This document shows, in pieces, positions 1 to 8,971 of a DNA stretch of 38,151 nucleotides. The DNA is from CAZBLK01 sp964492715. Its GTDB lineage: Bacteria > Bacillota > Clostridia > Lachnospirales > WRBF01. Each line of letters starts with the position of its first letter. Position 1 is the stretch's first letter. The notes under the pieces were generated by a model. The model did not search any database, was not told where the DNA came from, and saw only the letters and a list, made by a program, of their open reading frames with translations. The translations under genes were made by a program, and so were the position numbers. The stretch lies in contig CAZBLK010000025.1 of the NCBI GenBank assembly GCA_964492715.1, forward strand, positions 1 through 38,151. The letters are read 5' to 3'.

Positions 1-1620
<1,620 letters not shown>

Positions 1621-1670
1621 TATTGATTTGTTTCTTTGTTCGGTTTTGAAGGTGTTGATAAAAAAAACAC

Positions 1671-1699
1671 TTGACAAACTTGGTTGGTTAGTGTATAAT
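1671..1699 (+). promoter_or_regulatory. Consensus sigma-A promoter of the tRNA cluster
   Basis: Perfect -35 TTGACA (1671-1676) and perfect -10 TATAAT (1694-1699) separated by 17 nt, 23 nt upstream of the first tRNA. It should let the tRNAs be transcribed independently of the upstream rRNA operon. Confidence 0.9.
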
Positions 1700-1722
1700 A
1701 AATAAGTTGAGTTAATTAATAT

Positions 1723-1794
1723 TCCTCGATAGCTCAGCGGTAGAGCATCCGGCTGTTAACCGGGTGGTCGTAGGTTCAAATCCTACTCGGGGAG
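1723..1794 (+). tRNA. tRNA-Asn (GTT)
   Basis: A 72-nt cloverleaf. The 7-bp acceptor stem pairs TCCTCGA with TCGGGGA, followed by discriminator G. The D arm is GCTC/GAGC, the anticodon loop CTGTTAA gives anticodon GTT, and the T arm is GTAGG-TTCAAAT-CCTAC. CCA is not encoded, so it must be added after transcription. Confidence 0.96.
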
Positions 1795-1802
1795 TTTGTT
1801 AT

Positions 1803-1874
1803 GGCCCGTTGGTCAAGCGGTTAAGACACGGCCCTTTCACGGCTGAAACAGGGGTTCGATTCCCCTACGGGTCA
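1803..1874 (+). tRNA. tRNA-Glu (TTC)
   Basis: A 72-nt cloverleaf with acceptor GGCCCGT/ACGGGTC, anticodon loop CTTTCAC (anticodon TTC) and T arm GGGG-TTCGATT-CCCC. Discriminator A; CCA is not encoded. It lies 8 nt after tRNA-Asn, so the two are very probably cotranscribed. Confidence 0.95.
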
Positions 1875-1921
1875 TTTTTACTAATACAAATAAAACATCT
1901 CAAGGTTTGAACTTTTTTCAA

Positions 1922-1995
1922 GGGCCCTTAGCTCAGTTGGTTAGAGCATCCGGCTCATAACCGGACGGTCCTGGGTTCGAGTCCCTGAGGGCCCA
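1922..1995 (+). tRNA. tRNA with CAT anticodon, probably tRNA-Ile2 (lysidine-modified) rather than elongator Met
   Basis: A 74-nt cloverleaf with acceptor GGGCCCT/AGGGCCC, anticodon loop CTCATAA and discriminator A. The fully paired first acceptor base pair excludes initiator tRNA-fMet. The body (TTAGCTCAGTTGGTTAGAGC, with a CGGCTCATAACCG anticodon arm) resembles Bacillus-type tRNA-Ile2, whose CAT anticodon is converted by TilS to read AUA. Elongator Met remains possible because sequence alone does not prove identity. Confidence 0.9.
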
Positions 1996-2018
1996 TTTTT
2001 ATATCAAGTGTTACAATG

Positions 2019-2050
2019 CAAACCTATGATTATTCATAGGTTTTATTTTT
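2019..2050 (+). terminator. Rho-independent terminator of the rRNA/tRNA cluster
   Basis: A stem of at least 9 bp, AACCTATGA (2021-2029) with TCATAGGTT (2034-2042), a 4-nt loop and a following T-rich tract, 25 nt after the last tRNA. Confidence 0.8.
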
Positions 2051-2107
2051 ATATTTAGCGATGAGACATAAATTGTACGTTTGACGAATACGTGTAGGGG
2101 TGCTACT

Positions 2108-2557
2108 ATGTTTGAATTTTTAGAAACCGAACATTTAAGAGATGGCGAAATTTACTTGAAATTATATAGGACAATTACTGCAGCTGATGCAAAAGTACAT
2201 GCTCCTGTATATGTATTTAACATCTGCTTAATTAATACAGAGATAATAGTTGGTGAAATAAATTTAAGAGTAGGCGAAAATTCAAGCATTTTCTATAATG
2301 GTAATATAGGATATGAGGTCATTGAACAGTATAGAGGCAATCATGTAGCTTTAAAAGCTAGCAAACTCATCATTTCTCTTGCGAAGCAACATAATATGAA
2401 AGCACTGCTGATAACATGTAATCCAGATAACTTAGCTTCAAGGAGAACTTGTGAGTTAATGGGTGCCAAGTTGCTCCAAATTGCTGATTTACCCCAAGAT
2501 AGTGAGCTGTATTTGGAGGGTGAACGACAAAAATGTATATACAGAATTGAATTATAG
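2108..2557 (+). CDS. GNAT family N-acetyltransferase
   Basis: A 149-aa soluble protein with a GNAT acyltransferase fold. N-terminal strands lead into a GEINLRVG segment, then the acetyl-CoA-binding region IGYEVIEQYRGNHVALKAS at about residues 72-90, and a C-terminal CNPDNLASRRTCELMGAKLL block typical of GNATs acting on small molecules or protein N-termini. The substrate cannot be inferred. The ATG at 2108 is chosen because AGGGG at 2096-2100 is correctly spaced; an in-frame TTG at 2081 lacks such a site. The gene is a single unit after the tRNA terminator. Together with the decayed HAD gene behind it, it looks like accessory DNA next to the rRNA operon. No close homologue is assigned. Confidence 0.85.
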   Translation: MFEFLETEHLRDGEIYLKLYRTITAADAKVHAPVYVFNICLINTEIIVGEINLRVGENSSIFYNGNIGYEVIEQYRGNHVALKASKLIISLAKQHNMKALLITCNPDNLASRRTCELMGAKLLQIADLPQDSELYLEGERQKCIYRIEL

Positions 2558-2606
2558 AACCCGACAAAGTACACCATCACACCATAATTTTTATATTAAG
2601 GGCAGA

Positions 2607-3127
2607 ATGGAGAAAATTTGTGTACAGACATTTTATTTGAGACTTTAATGGGACACTTTTCGACACATACCCTGCAATGGTTAACGCATTCAAGGAAACT
2701 TTAACTAATGATGGTATAAATTAAAGTTACGAGACAATGTAAAGTAAGTATATTATCCCATTTCCATTTCCAAAAGAAGCTTGTGCGGAAATAGTAAAGC
2801 AAAACGGCTATAACTACATATTCACTCATAGGGGAAGTTCTACAATAAAATATTTGAAGCAACACACTTGTACAATTATTTTATGGATTGTATAATAAAG
2901 GACAATGGTTTTGCAAGAAAACCGAGCCCCCAAGTAATAGAATTTCTAATTAAAAAATTAAACATTTCAAAAAGCGAAGCAATTATGATTGGTGACAAGA
3001 TATTGACATTTTGTCGGTCAAAAACGCAGGCATTTCCTCATGTTTCTTTGACTATGATTCAAGCAAGAAAATTGATTATGCAGACTTTTACGTAACACCT
3101 TTGGAGCAATTATTAATTTTATTATGA
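2607..3127 (+). pseudogene. Degenerate HAD-superfamily phosphatase
   Basis: Fragments of one HAD phosphatase lie in successive frames. From 2632 the motif I region reads FI-stop-DFNGTLFDTYPAMVNAFK, so a Trp codon appears to have become TGA and the nucleophile motif DFDGT is now DFNGT. A middle part (about 2760-2860) reads KQNGYNYIFTHRGSS. From 2868 comes GFARKPSPQVIEFLIKK and MIGDK, then a further frameshift into DILSVKNAGISSC ending at a stop at 3125-3127. Several stops and shifts plus the lost catalytic Asp make function implausible. The ATG at 2607 is the likely ancestral start. The C-terminal fragment at 2868-3095 is the longest open remnant and should not be annotated as a gene. Confidence 0.85.
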
Positions 3128-3142
3128 AAGGGTGGTTTGAAA

Positions 3143-4255
3143 ATGTCAGTAAAGCCAAATTATAGCAATAGCATTGTGTCAGTTACAAATTCTTTGCTTA
3201 AACATTATGGCGCTGCACCTCATCATAATACTTTACCTGTGCTTGATTCCTTACTTTCACAAGGCTACAAAAATGTTGTTATTTTAGTAATGGACGGGCT
3301 AGGCACAAATGTTTTAAAGAGCAATCTACCAGAGGACTCGTTTTTGCGAAAACATGTATATACAGAAATTTCAAGTGTATACCCATGCACTACTACAGCT
3401 GCCATAACTTCTATTTTATCAGGAAAAACTCCTGCCGAACATGGGTGGATAGGCTGGTCGTGCTATTTTAGCGAAATTAACAAGTGCGTGGATTTGTTTT
3501 CTTCAAACGAAAGCGGCACGGAAAGCCCCGCCTGTGAAGAACATTTACCAGACAAAGTTTTACCATTTGAAACTATCTTTTCGAAAATTAAAAATGCTAC
3601 AGACGGAAATATAAAAACTTGTGCAGTGTCGCCGTTTTCCGAATATTTTGCCAATTCTATGGAGAGCATTTGTGAGCACATTAAAAATTTATGCGACGAG
3701 CCTGCTAAAAAGTTCATTTATGCCTACAATTATCAGCCAGACCGTGAAATGCACCAATTTGGCGTTAACGCCAAATGTGTTAAGGAAATGTTGCTTGATT
3801 ACGACAAACAGCTTGAAACACTTGTAAATTCTTTGTCGGACACATTGTTTTTAATTACTGCGGACCACGGCATGACTGATATAACTATGAAACGTATTGA
3901 AGATTATGAGCAAATTGGGAATGCACTAATGCGTCACATCTGTGTAGAGCCAAGATGCTGCTCATTCTATGTTAAAGACGAATTTATAGCTGATTTCCCA
4001 AAAATGTTTGCCGATACTTTTGGTGATAAATTTATTTTATACAACCATGATGAATTTGTACAAAGCGGGCTTTTAGGAGAGGGAACTCCACATTCAAAGG
4101 TGAATGAGTTTGTTGGCGATTATATGGCAGTTGCCGTATCAGACATTGCATTGTGGTATGACGACATCAAAGGCGAATATAATGACTTTAAAGGTGCTCA
4201 TGCAGGGTTATCTAACGAGGAAATGAATGTACCGCTTATTGTTGTGGAGAAGTAG
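3143..4255 (+). CDS. Type I phosphodiesterase/nucleotide pyrophosphatase family protein (alkaline phosphatase fold)
   Basis: A 370-aa protein of the alkaline-phosphatase superfamily (PF01663-like) with no evident signal peptide, hence probably cytoplasmic. The metal-binding segment VVILVMDGLGTN includes Asp51. The nucleophile region VYPCTTTAA (Thr83-85) precedes SGKTPAEHGWIGW with His100. ITADHGMTD supplies the DHG metal ligands, and a C-terminal GAHAGLSNEEM supplies another His. These support a two-metal phosphodi- or phosphomonoesterase; the substrate is unknown. The start at 3143 uses AAAGGGTGG 7 nt upstream; an in-frame TTG at 3137 sits too close to that site. It starts 15 nt after the HAD pseudogene, suggesting a former two-gene operon of phosphatases. 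Confidence 0.88.
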   Translation: MSVKPNYSNSIVSVTNSLLKHYGAAPHHNTLPVLDSLLSQGYKNVVILVMDGLGTNVLKSNLPEDSFLRKHVYTEISSVYPCTTTAAITSILSGKTPAEHGWIGWSCYFSEINKCVDLFSSNESGTESPACEEHLPDKVLPFETIFSKIKNATDGNIKTCAVSPFSEYFANSMESICEHIKNLCDEPAKKFIYAYNYQPDREMHQFGVNAKCVKEMLLDYDKQLETLVNSLSDTLFLITADHGMTDITMKRIEDYEQIGNALMRHICVEPRCCSFYVKDEFIADFPKMFADTFGDKFILYNHDEFVQSGLLGEGTPHSKVNEFVGDYMAVAVSDIALWYDDIKGEYNDFKGAHAGLSNEEMNVPLIVVEK

Positions 4256-4341
4256 CTGTAACTTTCAGTGCTTTGGGTACGTTCGGTTTTCATTAACCCT
4301 AAAATATTCAACTTGACACTTTGGATAAAGTTAAATAAAAT

Positions 4342-4379
4342 CAGCCCTACAAATTTAATTAAACTTTTGTAGGGCTGTA
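4342..4379. terminator. Bidirectional terminator between convergent genes
   Basis: A 12-bp perfect stem, CAGCCCTACAAA (4342-4353) with TTTGTAGGGCTG (4366-4377). It has a T-rich tract on the minus-strand side and a weaker one on the plus side. It serves the plus-strand phosphodiesterase and the minus-strand surface protein. Confidence 0.85.
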
Positions 4380-4404
4380 TTTCGGTTTTAACTAACTTAA
4401 AATA

Positions 4405-6612
4405 TTATTTAAACTCGAAAGCATCAATTGTTACATAATAGTCGGTTGCCAAATCGTTCTTGCTGCCATTTGGCATTATTTTAATTGTGTGAACTCCTTT
4501 TTCCAAGCCATCAACAGTGAAAAGCACTTTTTGGGGCTGCAATATACTTGAATAAAGGTCTACAGTTTGTGCAAGGCTTCCGTCAATATAAACGTCAGCT
4601 TTACCCAAATTAAAAGATGTTGCGCCAATCCAGCTTACTTTTGTACCTGTAAATGTAAGCTCGGCAAATGCGCTTGTGTCATTTGCATAATGCTCATCAT
4701 TTGAAAAGAACATGCTGTCATTGTTCAAATATGTCCACAAGCCTGAATAAACAATGTCGTTTGAATTGTCGTTTACTTTAAAACTGTTGTCGCTTGTTGT
4801 TTCGTAGCAGTCAAACGCATCAATTGTTACATAGTAATCTGTTGACAATTCGTTTTTGCTGCCGCTTGGTACAATTTTAATTGTATGTACACTGTTTGAC
4901 AAGTTTGTTTCACTAAACAACACCTTTTGAGTTTCTAATTCTTGTGAATAAAGGTCAATATTTGTAACAAGCACATCGTCGATGTATACGTCGGCTTTGC
5001 CCAAATTATTTGATGTTGCGCCAATCCATTTTATTTGTGAACCTAAAAACGTAAGCTCTGCATAAGCATCGGTATTTTTTGCATAGTGCTCGTCATTAGA
5101 GTAAAACTGTGAATCGTTTTCCAAGTAAGACCATGAGCCAACATATTTTACTTGTTTGTCGTTATCGTTGTAGCGGTTTAACACTAATGGCTTTGTAACT
5201 TTAATTTGGCACGTATCAGATGCGCCGTCAACTGTTGTTGCAGTTATTACGGCCTTGCCTTCTGCTACAGCGGTTACTTCACCTGTAGCTGCATCAACTG
5301 TTGCAACAGATGTGTCGCTGCTTGCCCAAACAATTGTTTTGTCAGTTGCATTTTCTGGTGTTACTGTTGCTGAAAGAGTTATTTTGTTGTTTACTTCTAG
5401 TTCTGCTGTTTTAGGGGTTACTGTTACTGATGTTGAAGGGGTGTTTGGATTTACTTGTGCTGGAAGCCACTTTAAAGTTGGGAAAGTGTCGGTCATAATC
5501 CAAATATTATTAAAATTCCAACCTAACGCTTCATATGTTTGTTGTTGCATTAATTCTTCTAATGGTGTGTTTTGCCCATGAGCATTCGAAGCTGTTCCAG
5601 AAACTTTCGTAAGAGTGCTGCCTATGTATACAGGCATATTATCCCATGCCAGATTACTAGAAACAGATCCAGCTCCTATTTTATACACATAATTGTTAGA
5701 AGATTTTAATAAATTGCTAGCTGAAACACATTTTTCAGTATAAGGAGTGGAGTATGTTTCGACATAATTAGCCAAAATACTTGCCACAGCACTTCTGCCA
5801 ATAACTTCTCCAGTTGAAAAGCTTTTAGAAATAGTACTTCTATATGAGGAATTTATAAGCCCAACTAAGCCTCCGACTCTCAGGTCCCCTTTTATATTAC
5901 CAGAGTTATAACAGTCACTAATAATTGTTCCATTAACAACTTCACCTATAATACCGCCAACGTAGCCATTCCCAATAATATTTGCACTATTGTAACATTC
6001 ATAAAAATTACTACTGTTTGAGTGAGCAACAATACCACCTGTGTTATATGAACGGGTTACACTTATATTGCCCAAGTTTGCGCATTGTCTATAAGTAGTA
6101 GTTACGGAGTTTGCAACTATGCCAGCAGCATCACATGACGCATTGATTGTAACATTAGTTGTTATGTTAGATAGTGATGAAGACATAGATTTACTTGCAA
6201 CAACAGCTGCATACCTTTTAGCATTTATAATACCACCACTGAAATTTACATTCTTAATTGTAGCATTGTTCAGTTCTTTAAAAAAACCAAAATTATCCGT
6301 ATAGTAATCATTGGTGAGTATAGTATTATAATTTAAATTTCTAATAGTAAATCCATTACCGTCAAAAACCCCAGTAAACGTAGGCAAAGGTGTCCAATTC
6401 TCTGCCGTAAGTGTAACATCGTTCATCATTTTATAATGCTTTTCACTGCCCAACAAAGGAATATTAATTATATCCTCTTCATCTTCAATTAAAAATGGTT
6501 TTTCGGCAGTGCCAAACCCTTTAATGCAGACGTCCGCCCTAACAGGAACAACAGGTACAGAAAGTGAAACTACAGAAACAATAGCCATTGCTAACAATTT
6601 TCTCAACTTCAT
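4405..6612 (-). CDS. Secreted multidomain surface protein: GLUG-like, Big_2, two C-terminal beta-sandwich repeats
   Basis: A 735-aa secreted protein. An N-terminal signal peptide (residues 1-26: basic start, hydrophobic core, VRA cleavage-like end) is followed by a beta-helix-like region of GLUG-type repeats (about 30-340; segments such as GGIIGEVVNGTIISDCYNSG). A bacterial Ig-like Big_2 domain (about 396-473, SSDTSVATVDAATGEVTAV) follows, then two tandem copies of a roughly 124-aa domain (480-603 and 612-735). Each copy has W-S/T-YL, NDEHYA, WIGAT, LGKADVYIDG and DYYVTIDAF motifs, a jelly-roll-like module often appended to extracellular enzymes and probably carbohydrate- or surface-binding. 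There is no LPXTG or C-terminal membrane anchor. The start at 6612 is supported by AGGAG and the signal peptide; upstream in-frame codons from 6672 lack a site. Its own promoter lies at 6671-6698. Confidence 0.85.
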   Translation of the reverse strand: MKLRKLLAMAIVSVVSLSVPVVPVRADVCIKGFGTAEKPFLIEDEEDIINIPLLGSEKHYKMMNDVTLTAENWTPLPTFTGVFDGNGFTIRNLNYNTILTNDYYTDNFGFFKELNNATIKNVNFSGGIINAKRYAAVVASKSMSSSLSNITTNVTINASCDAAGIVANSVTTTYRQCANLGNISVTRSYNTGGIVAHSNSSNFYECYNSANIIGNGYVGGIIGEVVNGTIISDCYNSGNIKGDLRVGGLVGLINSSYRSTISKSFSTGEVIGRSAVASILANYVETYSTPYTEKCVSASNLLKSSNNYVYKIGAGSVSSNLAWDNMPVYIGSTLTKVSGTASNAHGQNTPLEELMQQQTYEALGWNFNNIWIMTDTFPTLKWLPAQVNPNTPSTSVTVTPKTAELEVNNKITLSATVTPENATDKTIVWASSDTSVATVDAATGEVTAVAEGKAVITATTVDGASDTCQIKVTKPLVLNRYNDNDKQVKYVGSWSYLENDSQFYSNDEHYAKNTDAYAELTFLGSQIKWIGATSNNLGKADVYIDDVLVTNIDLYSQELETQKVLFSETNLSNSVHTIKIVPSGSKNELSTDYYVTIDAFDCYETTSDNSFKVNDNSNDIVYSGLWTYLNNDSMFFSNDEHYANDTSAFAELTFTGTKVSWIGATSFNLGKADVYIDGSLAQTVDLYSSILQPQKVLFTVDGLEKGVHTIKIMPNGSKNDLATDYYVTIDAFEFK

Positions 6613-6670
6613 AAAATCACTCCTATTATTTTTTGTTATCTGCCATAAACCGACAGAATAACTAACTTTC

Positions 6671-6698
6671 ATAATAGAACTATTTATTGTTTTTTCAA
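6671..6698 (-). promoter_or_regulatory. Promoter of the surface-protein gene
   Basis: On the minus strand, -35 TTGAAA (6698-6693), a 16-nt spacer and -10 TATTAT (6676-6671), placed between the upstream terminator and the start codon. It looks sigma-A-like, so ECF dependence is not evident. Confidence 0.6.
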
Positions 6699-6713
6699 TA
6701 CGTCACTATACAC

Positions 6714-6767
6714 CAAAAAAAGTGCCAGCAATTAAACCACAGTACACCGTAGCCGCCTTGCTGACAC
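6714..6767 (-). terminator. Terminator after the sigma/DUF4179 operon
   Basis: On the minus strand, GTGTCAGCAA (6767-6758) pairs with TTGCTGGCAC (6731-6722) with one G-T wobble, across a 26-nt loop, followed by seven T. It separates the sigma/DUF4179 pair from the surface-protein transcription unit. Confidence 0.75.
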
Positions 6768-6780
6768 AAAACTTATTACC

Positions 6781-8268
6781 CTATTTTACAACAATTACCT
6801 CGTCCCCAAACATTACCCCAGCAATTTTTTCAGGCTCAATTGCCCCTTCAAAATTTATAGTAAACTCACAATCACCAGTTTCATTCATGCTAGAACTCAT
6901 ACCCATTGAATACAAAATGCTTCCATCATCATAAATGATATACTCCTTTGGCTTGGCATTGGGAAGCTTCATTACATTGCTGTGGAAAATGTAATTAACA
7001 AATTTGTCGTCGACATTTGAAATTTTCATATTAAGCGACAAAGCCGAAGCCGTAAGCTGTTTAATGACAAACTCCTTATCATCAGCTACACCAACAAGCT
7101 CTTTTCCCAAAACTACAGGCTCAGTAGCGGTAGCTTCTGGAAAAGAAACACTCCATTCGCCTGCAATCATTGTGTCATAAACAAATGCTTCTGCAAACAA
7201 GCTGTATTCCTTTAAGTCGTCAATAGACTGTAATGGAAAAATGTACTCAATAAACTTTCCGTTGTACTCTGTATGTTGAGAGTAGTTAGTTTTTAATTTG
7301 GTTTTGTTGTTCATTAAGCTTAAATTAATTTGCCTAACACTCAAGTCGTCAACATTTTCACGTTCTAAAAGTACATGCAAATTTCCGTTTTCCCACCCTA
7401 TGCTCGAAAAATATATGCCCTTAAATTCGTCAAGCTGAAACCACTTTGCCATAGGTGCAATTTTTGTGCTAGTGTGCGGCATTTGTTCAGCACTACCAGT
7501 ATCCATAGAAACTGAAGTTGACACCAAGTAGGAAGTTTCTTTAGCTGTGTTATAACTTGTAATAGACGTAGGCTCTGTAACACCCTCATCAGGAAAAGGG
7601 TAGTCGTCACCGTCATAAAACTTTGCATCAGCTTTTTTAACAAGCTTAAACAAATCAATTGATGTAATTGGTGTTTCAACTTTTCTAAAGTCTGTGTACA
7701 TGTTTTTAATTGTCATTACGTTGTTTTTTATGCTCTGCTCGTTGTAATATTCCATAGCAACAGTCAATTTTTTTGTGTTAAAGTCAAAAGCACGGCGCAT
7801 CGTTTTCAAATGCCCATTTTCAAAGTTAATAGTAGGCATGTCTATATAATTATCTACCCTGTCACCATCAACATCTTGCAGAGTAAAAAACAAATACGAA
7901 GTTTTATCATCTTTTAAAGAATACATTGTTTCTAGTACAATTCCGTTGTCGCTTACAGTTTGCCGCATTTCACTTCCGGCGTTCATAATTCCGTCAATGT
8001 TGCCTGAAAAAATTTTATACATGGTTGAGCGAAAAGTAGTCCGAATTTCATCATACTGTGTAAACCCAACAGATACTAAAACTGCCGAAGCCAAAGCGGC
8101 AACTAAAGCTTTTTTCCCTAGCGGCGTTTTCTTTCCCCTTTTTTCTTTGAACATTTTCTTTATGTTGTCAACGCTTTGCACATCAAACGGCACAGTGTAC
8201 TGCGAAACTTCTGCAAGCTGTTCGTCCGTTAAATCCTCTAAAAGCCGAAAATCTTTTTCGTAGTTCAT
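6781..8268 (-). CDS. DUF4179 domain-containing membrane protein, probable anti-sigma factor
   Basis: A 495-aa single-pass membrane protein. A short acidic N-terminal cytoplasmic segment (LTDEQLAEVSQYTVP, about 14-28) and a basic stretch (KKMFKEKRGKK) precede one transmembrane helix at about 52-70. A DUF4179-like region and a long extracytoplasmic domain follow. This layout is common for membrane proteins encoded directly after ECF sigma factors in Clostridia, where the N-terminus is thought to hold the sigma factor and the outer part to sense a signal. The start ATG overlaps the sigma stop codon (ATGA at 8265-8268), so the genes are translationally coupled; GGAGG lies 10 nt upstream. Anti-sigma activity is inferred from family and context. 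The sensed signal is unknown. Confidence 0.85.
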   Translation of the reverse strand: MNYEKDFRLLEDLTDEQLAEVSQYTVPFDVQSVDNIKKMFKEKRGKKTPLGKKALVAALASAVLVSVGFTQYDEIRTTFRSTMYKIFSGNIDGIMNAGSEMRQTVSDNGIVLETMYSLKDDKTSYLFFTLQDVDGDRVDNYIDMPTINFENGHLKTMRRAFDFNTKKLTVAMEYYNEQSIKNNVMTIKNMYTDFRKVETPITSIDLFKLVKKADAKFYDGDDYPFPDEGVTEPTSITSYNTAKETSYLVSTSVSMDTGSAEQMPHTSTKIAPMAKWFQLDEFKGIYFSSIGWENGNLHVLLERENVDDLSVRQINLSLMNNKTKLKTNYSQHTEYNGKFIEYIFPLQSIDDLKEYSLFAEAFVYDTMIAGEWSVSFPEATATEPVVLGKELVGVADDKEFVIKQLTASALSLNMKISNVDDKFVNYIFHSNVMKLPNAKPKEYIIYDDGSILYSMGMSSSMNETGDCEFTINFEGAIEPEKIAGVMFGDEVIVVK

Positions 8269-8825
8269 AAACAAAACACCTCCCTAATTCCTTTAAGAGC
8301 CTTTTTTAGCTGCTGCTTGCCACGGTAAAGCCTGTTTTCAACCTCTTTTATCGGAAGCCCCATGTTGCTGCTAATTTTTAAAGGCTTTTCCTCAAGAAAA
8401 AACCTTCTAACTAAAATTTCTCTGTTAGGTTCTTCCAAATTTCTAATTGCATCATAAAGCTTTTCGTATGCGTCAAACTCTGTGACCTCATCATAACCAC
8501 TACCGCTATCAGAAGAAGCTACGCCAACGTATTCTCCCAAGTCCAAAACGTTGTCGTTTTTTAAGTTTTTTCTGTACTTATCAATTGCTTTGCTTTTTGC
8601 CTTAACGACTAAAAAAGTTTTTAAGCTTCCCTTTTTTGGGTCAAACTTTTTTGGTTCATTCCACAAATCTACAAAAACATCACTGACACATTCTTCCACG
8701 TCTTCACGCCTTGTTAAAACCGAGCTTACAACCACCCACAAAAGCTTTGAATAGCTGTCTATTACAAGTTCAAAAGCCTTTTCACTTCGAGAAAAAATTC
8801 CTTTATAAAGCTGGCTCTCGTCCAA
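8265..8825 (-). CDS. ECF-type RNA polymerase sigma factor
   Basis: A 186-aa sigma-70 family protein with only regions 2 and 4. Region 2 is at about 10-90 (YSKLLWVVVSSVL, DVEECVSDVFVDLW, FKTFL-like GSLKTFLVVKAKSKAIDKYRK). Region 4 is at about 125-180 (LEEPNREILVRRFFLEEKPLKI, MGLPIKEVENRLYRGKQQLKKAL). This fits an extracytoplasmic-function sigma factor working with the overlapping DUF4179 gene. TTG at 8825 is preferred because GGGGGG ends 8 nt upstream; an in-frame TTG at 8849 would add 8 residues but has no ribosome site. A TATAAT at 8862-8857 upstream is a possible -10. Its target promoters, perhaps including its own, cannot be read from this window. Confidence 0.9.
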   Translation of the reverse strand: MDESQLYKGIFSRSEKAFELVIDSYSKLLWVVVSSVLTRREDVEECVSDVFVDLWNEPKKFDPKKGSLKTFLVVKAKSKAIDKYRKNLKNDNVLDLGEYVGVASSDSGSGYDEVTEFDAYEKLYDAIRNLEEPNREILVRRFFLEEKPLKISSNMGLPIKEVENRLYRGKQQLKKALKGIREVFCL

Positions 8826-8910
8826 TCGGCGCACCCCCCATTTAATCAATGTTTTAATTATAGTACGAACAAAACTTTAAAACCACTCACACAGCATATT
8901 CAAAATTTAA

Positions 8911-8940
8911 TTTACATTTAAACAAGCCTAATGGTATAAT
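8911..8940 (+). promoter_or_regulatory. Promoter of the 5'-nucleotidase gene
   Basis: -35 TTTACA (8911-8916), an 18-nt spacer and -10 TATAAT (8935-8940). It diverges from the minus-strand sigma-factor unit in a shared gap of about 145 nt. Confidence 0.7.
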
Positions 8941-8971
8941 AAACAAGAATAATATGGCAAAGGAGTTTGAA

